Below are positions 1 through 4,474 of a DNA stretch of 9,767 bases, piece by piece. Made by a program: the position numbers and the translations under genes. The notes beneath the pieces were generated by a model that was given only the letters and a program-made list of their open reading frames with translations, did no database searches and had not been told where the DNA came from. Positions within the stretch are counted from its first letter, which is position 1; every line of letters begins with the position of its first letter. This DNA is from a bacterium (GTDB lineage Bacteria > SM23-31 > JAUVVT01), in assembly GCA_030604505.1 (NCBI GenBank), contig JAUVVT010000032.1, positions 1 through 9,767 of the forward strand, given 5' to 3'.

Positions 1-251
1 AGCTTACCCGGCTTCCTCACGGGTATCATCCCCTTTTTCATTTTATACGCAACCGCACCGGCAAAAATGAATCCTCTTGCTTCTATTCCCGCAATCAGGT
101 CAATTTCTTTACCGCTGAAATTTTCACAAACAAGGTCTATGACACGGCTGAACTCATTTCCTTCTTTTAACAACGTAGTAATATCTTTAAAGCCGATTCC
201 TTTCTTAGGAAAATCCTGAACATGACGAATGAATTTTTTTAGCTCTTCCAT
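1..251 (-). CDS. apt: adenine phosphoribosyltransferase, N-terminal part (runs off the window)
   Basis: Adenine phosphoribosyltransferase converts adenine and PRPP to AMP and pyrophosphate in cytoplasmic purine salvage. The ATG at 251 opens a frame of 83 full codons plus two bases to the window edge, so the C-terminal half is not seen. Visible family motifs are FPKKGIGFKDIT at about residues 14-25, GIEARGFIF at 55-63 and PVRKPGKL at 77-84, which match the Apt N-terminal dimerisation and substrate-loop region. The PRPP-binding loop should lie beyond coordinate 1. The start is supported by GGGAG about seven bases upstream and by the usual distance from the start to the FPKKGI motif. A 190-base hairpin-filled gap separates it from acyP upstream, so it may be transcribed separately. 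I see no sign of damage in the visible part. Confidence 0.93.
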   Translation of the reverse strand, partial: MEELKKFIRHVQDFPKKGIGFKDITTLLKEGNEFSRVIDLVCENFSGKEIDLIAGIEARGFIFAGAVAYKMKKGMIPVRKPGK

Positions 252-441
252 AATTATCTCCCGTATTTAGGTAATTACTTTCTTTGAAAAGAAGTAAGCA
301 GACACCTTTTTTCAAAAAAGGTGTTCCATCCGCAAAGTGGACCCGCCTTTGGCGGAAAAAATTTTATCCTAAATTTCCCTTCTTCCGAAGGGAAATTTAA
401 AAGTAAGTTTCTTTGCTTACTTTCTTTGAAAAGAAAGTAAG
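252..441. repeat. compound hairpin cluster between acyP and apt
   Basis: This 190-base gap holds no gene and is more than half covered by five separate inverted repeats. They are 275-298 (imperfect copy of the CTTACTTTCTTT palindrome), 302-324 (ACACC plus six T, then six A plus GGTGT), 343-355 (CCGCC-TTT-GGCGG), 371-398 (11-base arms AAATTTCCCTT, loop CTTCCG) and 416-441 (perfect CTTACTTTCTTT palindrome). The two outermost hairpins are the same family, so the inner three are bracketed by related copies. None has a clean following T-tract on the minus strand, so a standard intrinsic terminator is not obvious. The hairpin at 371-398 followed by a short T-rich stretch comes closest. The arrangement resembles a composite of small repeats, possibly shielding the acyP mRNA 3' end. 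Confidence 0.85.
416..441. repeat. CTTACTTTCTTT palindrome, copy next to acyP stop
   Basis: A perfect 12-base-arm palindrome with a two-base centre (GA on the plus strand). On the coding strand it begins at the base after the acyP TAA stop (442-444). The flank on the other side (401-415) reads AAGTAAGTTTCTTTG and is shared, with a one-base length difference, by the copy at 2715-2740. Confidence 0.9.
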
Positions 442-720
442 TTAGAATGTGATATCAAAAGATTTGTATTTACCGGTGAATGGTTTCCATTCCACGATAA
501 CATTTGTAATCCTTGAACTCCTTGGTCCAGCTTTTAAAATTGATATAAATTCTTCGATTATTGACCTGTCACCTTCAATCTCTGTTTCTACGTCCCCGCT
601 ATACAGATTCTTTACATACCCTTTCAGCCCTAATTTTAATGCATGATGATAGGTGAAATACCTGAATCCAACGCCTTGAACTAAACCCTTGACTGTAATT
701 TTTGCGGCGACATCATTCAT
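442..720 (-). CDS. acyP: acylphosphatase
   Basis: Acylphosphatase hydrolyses the carboxyl-phosphate bond of acyl phosphates such as acetyl phosphate or carbamoyl phosphate; its physiological substrate in bacteria is generally unclear. The 92-residue product is the normal single-domain size for this small ferredoxin-like fold. It carries the signature GLVQGVGFR at residues 12-20, with the catalytic Arg at 20, followed by GYVKN at 34-38, with the catalytic Asn at 38. The N-terminal half of the fold (phosphate-binding loop) is intact. Its ATG overlaps the TGA of the upstream SLOG gene (ATGA overlap at 717-720), so the pair is almost certainly co-transcribed and translationally coupled. The stop TAA is directly followed by a CTTACTTTCTTT hairpin. 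Confidence is high for the family and low for the biological substrate. Confidence 0.95.
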   Translation of the reverse strand: MNDVAAKITVKGLVQGVGFRYFTYHHALKLGLKGYVKNLYSGDVETEIEGDRSIIEEFISILKAGPRSSRITNVIVEWKPFTGKYKSFDITF

Positions 721-1184
721 TTAAATTCTCTCGCAACGGAAAACGCTAATTCGACTGCCTTTTCAGGTGTGCTGGCGGTTATAATCGATGGGTCTATTTC
801 CCATGAAAAAATACTGATTATAGGCACACCAAACTGCAGGCAAAAAGCAATTTCAGAGAGAGTTCCGAATTTTCCATCAACTGCGATTACCGAATCCGAT
901 GAGTTGACAATTATAATGTTTCTTGCATATCCCACACTCGTTACAATAGGAATATCGATATATTGATTAGCATCATTCGGATTTGTTCCGGGTATTACTC
1001 CGATTGTCATGCCGCCTGCTTCTTTTGCACCTCTTGCGCCCGCCTCCATAACTCCCCCAAGACCGCCGCATATTAATATCCCACCCATTTCAGCGATGCC
1101 TCTACCCACAGCTCTCGCTGCCTCTTCTATCTCAGGACTGCATTCCCCACCGCCAATCAAACCTATTATCTTCTTTCTTTCCAT
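717..1184 (-). CDS. SLOG-superfamily protein, TIGR00725/LOG-like
   Basis: The 155-residue product has a Rossmann-like fold of the SLOG/LOG superfamily, whose members bind nucleotides or nucleotide-derived ligands. It resembles the TIGR00725 group related to DprA/Smf and to LOG 'lysine decarboxylase-like' proteins. Motifs seen are IGLIGGGECS at 7-16, CGGLGGVMEAGARGAKEAGG at 39-58, an ARN at 87-89 and DGKFGTLSE at 103-111. True cytokinin-activating LOG enzymes have PGGxGTxxE in the last position. Here the first part is changed (D-G-K), so phosphoribohydrolase activity should not be assumed. The ATG at 1184 has no strong Shine-Dalgarno site. The gene overlaps acyP by four bases. Upstream, at 1205-1301, lies a large inverted repeat. 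Length fits the family and no defect is seen. The specific function is unknown. Confidence 0.85.
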   Translation of the reverse strand: MERKKIIGLIGGGECSPEIEEAARAVGRGIAEMGGILICGGLGGVMEAGARGAKEAGGMTIGVIPGTNPNDANQYIDIPIVTSVGYARNIIIVNSSDSVIAVDGKFGTLSEIAFCLQFGVPIISIFSWEIDPSIITASTPEKAVELAFSVAREFK

Positions 1185-1204
1185 AATATTTCACTTTATT
1201 TCTT

Positions 1205-1301
1205 TATTAACCACGAAGAGCACGAAGAAAAATATTAAAAAAAGAAAATTATATTGATATTTTAAATCCTTAATTTTTCTTCGTGCTCTTCGTGGTTAAT
1301 A
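1205..1301. repeat. 29-bp perfect inverted repeat (AACCACGAAGAGCACGAAG type)
   Basis: Arms 1205-1233 and 1273-1301 are perfect reverse complements over 29 bases, separated by a 39-base AT-rich spacer. The arm contains AACCACGAAGAGCACGAAG, a motif I recognise as resembling repeats scattered in many environmental bacterial genomes. It fills most of the 163-base gap between the asnS stop and the SLOG start and would form a very stable stem in RNA from either strand. It may act as a processing or termination structure, or be a small non-autonomous repeat. No coding capacity and no clear target-site duplication are seen. Confidence 0.92.
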
Positions 1302-1310
1302 TCTTCAGAA

Positions 1311-1322
1311 CTTTTCCAAAAG
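1311..1322. repeat. small CTTTT-CC-AAAAG palindrome
   Basis: A 12-base inverted repeat (five-base arms, centre CC) abutting the CTTACTTTCTTT-type palindrome at 1323-1347. It is weak on its own and worth noting only because the other copies of that palindrome also have a second hairpin beside them. Confidence 0.5.
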
Positions 1323-1347
1323 CTACTTTCTTTTCAAAGAAAGTAAG
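1323..1347. repeat. CTTACTTTCTTT palindrome, copy next to asnS stop
   Basis: A 25-base copy with one T missing from one arm (CTACTTTC instead of CTTACTTTC). On the coding strand it begins directly after the asnS TAA at 1348-1350. The centre dinucleotide is TC on the plus strand, the inverse of the copy at 416-441. Confidence 0.88.
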
Positions 1348-2640
1348 TTATGGTGTTATTCGATAGAGCATTCTTGGAAACGGGATTGTCTCTCTTACAT
1401 GGGGGAGTTTGCATATCCATGATACTGCTCTTTCGATCCCCATACCGAACCCTGAATGAGGTACCGTCCCATATTTACGAAGGTCAATATACCATTCGAA
1501 TGATTCTCTCGGGAGTTTATCCTCCTCGAGCCGCCTTTCAATTGTTTCAAGGTTGTCTTCTCTTTGTCCGCCTCCGATTATCTCGCCGTAACCCTCCGGC
1601 GCTATCAAATCACATCCCAATGCAAGATTTTCATTTTCAGGGTCTCTTTTCATATAAAATGCTTTCATTTTCGAAGGAAAGTGATGTATGAAAACCGGTT
1701 TTTCAAAGTTTTCGGAAATTATTGTCTCATCCGTTCCACCAAAATCATTCCCCCATTCAAAATCTACTCCTTTATCCTTTAAAATTTCAGCAGCCTCATC
1801 GTATGTGATTCTCGGGAAAGGTTTGGACACCTTTTCCAAAAATGTAGTGTCCCTTTCAAGAGTTTTTAATTCTTCGGATTTATTTTTAAGAACCTGCTGA
1901 ACAACATATATAACCATTTCTTCGGCAAGGTCCATATTATCATTAAGGTCAAAGAAAGCCACTTCCGGTTCGACCATCCAGAATTCGGTAAGATGGCGTC
2001 TTGTCTTGGATTTTTCCGCTCTGAACGTCGGTCCAAAACAGTAAACCTTTCCGAAAGCCATTGCATTTGCTTCATTATAAAGCTGACCGCTTTGGGTAAG
2101 ATATGCCTTAGAGCCGAAGTAATCGGTTTCAAAGAGCGTTGTCGTTCCTTCACATGCGGCAGGCGTAAAGATTGGTGTATCCAGCAGAACAAATCCTTCG
2201 CCGTCAAGATAATCTCTGCACGCTTTGATTATTTCCTGTCTGACACGCAGGATAGCATACTGTCTTGACGACCTTAACCAGAGGTGTCTGTGGTCCATCA
2301 GAAAAGTAGTTCCGTGTTCCTTTGGAGTAATGGGATAATCTTCAGCTATTTGTATTATTTCAAGCTTTTTTGTATGCAACTCATACCCACCCGGCGCCCT
2401 TTTGTCGGGATTTACCAAGCCCTTGACCATTAATGACGATTCCTGAGTTATAGCTTCACAGTTATTGAAAGATTCTTCGTCAACATCACCTTTTGAAACC
2501 ACCGCTTGAATCATTCCTGTTCCGTCCCTTATGAGAAGAAACCATAATTTTCCGCTCGACCTCTTATTATACAACCATCCCTTAATCGTGACTTCCGTAC
2601 CTGAAAAATTTGAAATATTTTCAATGTAAACCTTTTCCAT
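1348..2640 (-). CDS. asnS: asparaginyl-tRNA synthetase
   Basis: AsnRS charges tRNA-Asn with asparagine in the cytoplasm. The 430-residue protein has an N-terminal OB-fold anticodon-binding domain (about 1-95, with VTIKGWLYNKRSSG at 17-30) and a class II catalytic core. Motif 1 covers about 129-160. Motif 2 includes FGPTFRAEK at 202-210 and RHLTEFWMVEPE at 215-226, the form typical of AsnRS rather than AspRS. Motif 3 is GFGMGIERAVSW at 397-408, with the conserved Arg404. The ATG at 2640 is chosen because MEKVYIENI matches the usual family start and GGAGG lies just upstream, although only three bases away. An in-frame ATG at 2652 would add MWRK but lacks a good ribosome-binding site. A palindrome sits 20 bases upstream, and a CTTACTTTCTTT hairpin follows the stop. 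Direct charging suggests the tRNA-dependent amidation route is not the only source of Asn-tRNA. Confidence 0.96.
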   Translation of the reverse strand: MEKVYIENISNFSGTEVTIKGWLYNKRSSGKLWFLLIRDGTGMIQAVVSKGDVDEESFNNCEAITQESSLMVKGLVNPDKRAPGGYELHTKKLEIIQIAEDYPITPKEHGTTFLMDHRHLWLRSSRQYAILRVRQEIIKACRDYLDGEGFVLLDTPIFTPAACEGTTTLFETDYFGSKAYLTQSGQLYNEANAMAFGKVYCFGPTFRAEKSKTRRHLTEFWMVEPEVAFFDLNDNMDLAEEMVIYVVQQVLKNKSEELKTLERDTTFLEKVSKPFPRITYDEAAEILKDKGVDFEWGNDFGGTDETIISENFEKPVFIHHFPSKMKAFYMKRDPENENLALGCDLIAPEGYGEIIGGGQREDNLETIERRLEEDKLPRESFEWYIDLRKYGTVPHSGFGMGIERAVSWICKLPHVRETIPFPRMLYRITP

Positions 2641-2660
2641 TTTCCTCCACATTTTTATAC

Positions 2661-2698
2661 ATTTCTTATTCCCCCGAGTACTCGGGAGAATAAGAAAT
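2661..2698. repeat. 38-base palindrome upstream of asnS
   Basis: Two 19-base arms (2661-2679 and 2680-2698) are reverse complements with one mismatch (position 2672) and no loop. The centre is CCCCGAGTACTCGGGA, of the same CCCGA-N4-TCGGG design as the palindrome at 3772-3789. It ends 20 bases before the asnS ATG at 2640. It could be an operator, an mRNA hairpin near the ribosome-binding site, or a repeat unit. Confidence 0.88.
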
Positions 2699-2714
2699 AA
2701 GTAAAGTTTCTTTG

Positions 2715-2740
2715 CTTACTTTCTTTTCAAAGAAAGTAAG
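2715..2740. repeat. CTTACTTTCTTT palindrome, copy next to gpsA stop
   Basis: A perfect 12-base-arm palindrome with centre TC on the plus strand. On the coding strand it begins directly after the gpsA TAA (2741-2743). The outer flank 2699-2714 matches the flank of the copy at 416-441 apart from a one-base difference in length, yet the centre dinucleotide is inverted relative to that copy. Confidence 0.9.
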
Positions 2741-3751
2741 TTAGTCTTCGATTTTTGCTTCTCTTGTCATCAGTTCATATACCGCATTTTTTGGGTTTTC
2801 ACTATTAAAAAGAATGCTGTAAACCTTTTCGATGATGGGTGTTTCGATATTATGTTTATTTGCCAGCTGGTAAGCAGATTCCGTTGTTTTAACTCCTTCT
2901 GCTACCATAACCATACTTTTCAGAACGTCAGAAAGCTTTTTGCCCTTTCCTATTTGTTCGCCGACATATCTGTTGCGGCTGTGCGAACTGCAGCAGGTTA
3001 CAATGAGGTCACCAATACCGGCTAATCCGCTGAATGTTTTTGGTTCGGCACCCAAAGCAGCGCCTAACCGTGTGATTTCAGCAATTCCTCTTGTCAGGAG
3101 AGCGGCTTTTGTATTATCACCAAGTTCCGCACCATCGCAAATTCCCGCTGCAATGGCAATAACGTTTTTCAATGAGCCGCCAAGTTCCACTCCGATTAAA
3201 TCTTCAGAAGCATAGGCTCGAAAAAAAGGTGTCATAAAGATTTTTTGAAGATAAACAGCTAACTCCGAATTCTTGGATGCAATAGTAACAGCCGTCGGGA
3301 TTTTTTTGCTTACCTCTTCCGCATGACTTGGACCAGAGATTACTGCAATATTATTATAATCCGCATCAGGCAAAACATCGTGTAATACCTCGCTCATACG
3401 GTAAAGTGATTTGTTCTCTATGCCCTTAACCGCACTGACAAATATTTTATTATTTACGTCAAGTTCTTTAACTTTCCCGGCAACCTTTCTTACAACATGC
3501 GACGGAACCGCAAAAACAATAATCTCATTTTTATTTACTGCTTCTTCTAAATCATTTGTAATATTTATTTCCAAAGGAATCTTTATGCCGGGTAAAAATC
3601 TTTCGTTTTCTCTTGTAGCTTTAAATTTTTCTGCAATTTCTTCATCAAACTCCCACAGAGACACAAAATGCTTATTATGGTGTAGCACAATAGACAAAGC
3701 AGTTCCCCACCCTCCCGCACCAAGAATTCCAATTTTTTTTGAATTTATCAT
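2741..3751 (-). CDS. gpsA: glycerol-3-phosphate dehydrogenase [NAD(P)+]
   Basis: GpsA reduces dihydroxyacetone phosphate to sn-glycerol 3-phosphate, the backbone precursor of phospholipids, in the cytoplasm. The 336-residue length is standard. The N-terminal dinucleotide-binding motif GAGGWGTAL is at 11-19, SAVKGIE with Lys109 at 106-112, and ISGPSHAEE at 138-146. The catalytic Lys195 is in GGSLKNVIAIAAG, with GLAGIGDLIVTC at 242-253 (Asp248) and SRN at 258-260 in the C-terminal helical domain. All expected active-site elements are present. The ATG at 3751 is the only sensible start because the glycine motif must lie near the N-terminus. No Shine-Dalgarno site is visible, and the context AAATTAATATGA is identical to that of plsY. 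It follows plsY by 64 bases, and the enzyme supplies the substrate of PlsY. The stop abuts a CTTACTTTCTTT hairpin. Confidence 0.97.
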   Translation of the reverse strand: MINSKKIGILGAGGWGTALSIVLHHNKHFVSLWEFDEEIAEKFKATRENERFLPGIKIPLEINITNDLEEAVNKNEIIVFAVPSHVVRKVAGKVKELDVNNKIFVSAVKGIENKSLYRMSEVLHDVLPDADYNNIAVISGPSHAEEVSKKIPTAVTIASKNSELAVYLQKIFMTPFFRAYASEDLIGVELGGSLKNVIAIAAGICDGAELGDNTKAALLTRGIAEITRLGAALGAEPKTFSGLAGIGDLIVTCCSSHSRNRYVGEQIGKGKKLSDVLKSMVMVAEGVKTTESAYQLANKHNIETPIIEKVYSILFNSENPKNAVYELMTREAKIED

Positions 3752-3771
3752 ATTAATTTTTCATATTTATC

Positions 3772-3789
3772 ATCCCGAAATTTCGGGAT
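3772..3789. repeat. 18-base perfect palindrome upstream of gpsA
   Basis: ATCCCGAAATTTCGGGAT is perfectly palindromic and ends 20 bases before the gpsA ATG. It shares arms CCCGA/TCGGG and different self-complementary centres (AATT versus GTAC) with the palindrome before asnS at 2661-2698. Confidence 0.88.
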
Positions 3790-3815
3790 AAGAGGTATTT
3801 AAAAGAGATAGTAAG

Positions 3816-4448
3816 TTATTCTTTCTTTTTCCTGCTAAATTTGTTCTCTGTGCCTGAAAGCAGGCGCTTTATATTCGACCTGTGGGTATATATAATTAAT
3901 ATACAAATTAAAAAAGAAAATATTAATAAATAGTTTGATATATCCTTAGCCAGATATTGCTTTTCGATTAGAACAATTACCGGAAATGCAACAGCCGCAC
4001 TGATCGAGCCAAGTGAAACATATCTTGAAAAATAGACAATAACTGCAAATATAATTAAACAAGTGATTGCAGCAGTAGGGTCAAGTCCAACTAATAATGC
4101 CAGTGCAGTCAAGACACCCTTTCCTCCTTTAAATCTGGCAAATATTGTCCAAATATGGCCAAAAATCGCAGATAGCCCTGCAATTATCTGAATCAGCGTA
4201 TAATCTAAAGGTATGGAACCTGCACCGATTTTTGAAAAATATACCGTAGCGATAAATCCTTTGCTAAAATCAATAATTCCCACTATAACACCCGGCTTCC
4301 ATCCGATAACTCTCACAACGTTTGTCAATCCTGCATTCCTGCTTCCGTGCTGCCTTATATCAATTCCTTTCCAGAGTTTACTGACTATTATGCTCGTGGG
4401 AATTGAGCCGGCTAAGTAAGAGATAAGAATAATTATAATTAGATTCAT
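3816..4448 (-). CDS. plsY: glycerol-3-phosphate acyltransferase PlsY
   Basis: PlsY is an integral inner-membrane enzyme that transfers an acyl chain from acyl-phosphate to sn-glycerol 3-phosphate, the first committed step of phospholipid synthesis. The 210-residue protein is strongly hydrophobic, with about five to seven membrane segments. The N-terminal segment ends at GSIPTS (14-19). The first cytoplasmic motif is DIRQHGSRNAGLTNVVR (30-46), containing the conserved Ser36, Asn38, Gly40, Thr42 and Asn43. The second is FKGGKGVLTA (106-115). The tail HRSNIKRLLSGTE (179-191 to 201) is typical. The usual GSGN is here GSRN, a mild deviation. It starts 26 bases after the acylase stop and precedes gpsA, so an operon is likely. 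There is no clear Shine-Dalgarno site. The TAA stop is followed by CTTACTATC, a degenerate beginning of the hairpin family found after other stops here. Confidence 0.96.
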   Translation of the reverse strand: MNLIIIILISYLAGSIPTSIIVSKLWKGIDIRQHGSRNAGLTNVVRVIGWKPGVIVGIIDFSKGFIATVYFSKIGAGSIPLDYTLIQIIAGLSAIFGHIWTIFARFKGGKGVLTALALLVGLDPTAAITCLIIFAVIVYFSRYVSLGSISAAVAFPVIVLIEKQYLAKDISNYLLIFSFLICILIIYTHRSNIKRLLSGTENKFSRKKKE

Positions 4449-4474
4449 ATTAATTTCTTTTAGTTTAATTTGTA

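Noticed and set aside
252..441. CRISPR array or a standard intrinsic terminator
   Set aside because: The hairpins differ from one another with no regular spacer, and none has a proper T-tract on the transcribed strand.
2641..2652. Upstream ATG start for asnS adding four residues
   Set aside because: The added MWRK has no counterpart at the family N-terminus, and those codons contain the GGAGG that probably serves the ATG at 2640. It remains possible because the spacing to 2640 is short.
449..3791. Open frames on the plus strand opposite acyP, the SLOG gene, asnS and gpsA
   Set aside because: All are antisense to genes with clear family motifs, show no recognisable domains and have compositions expected of shadow frames.
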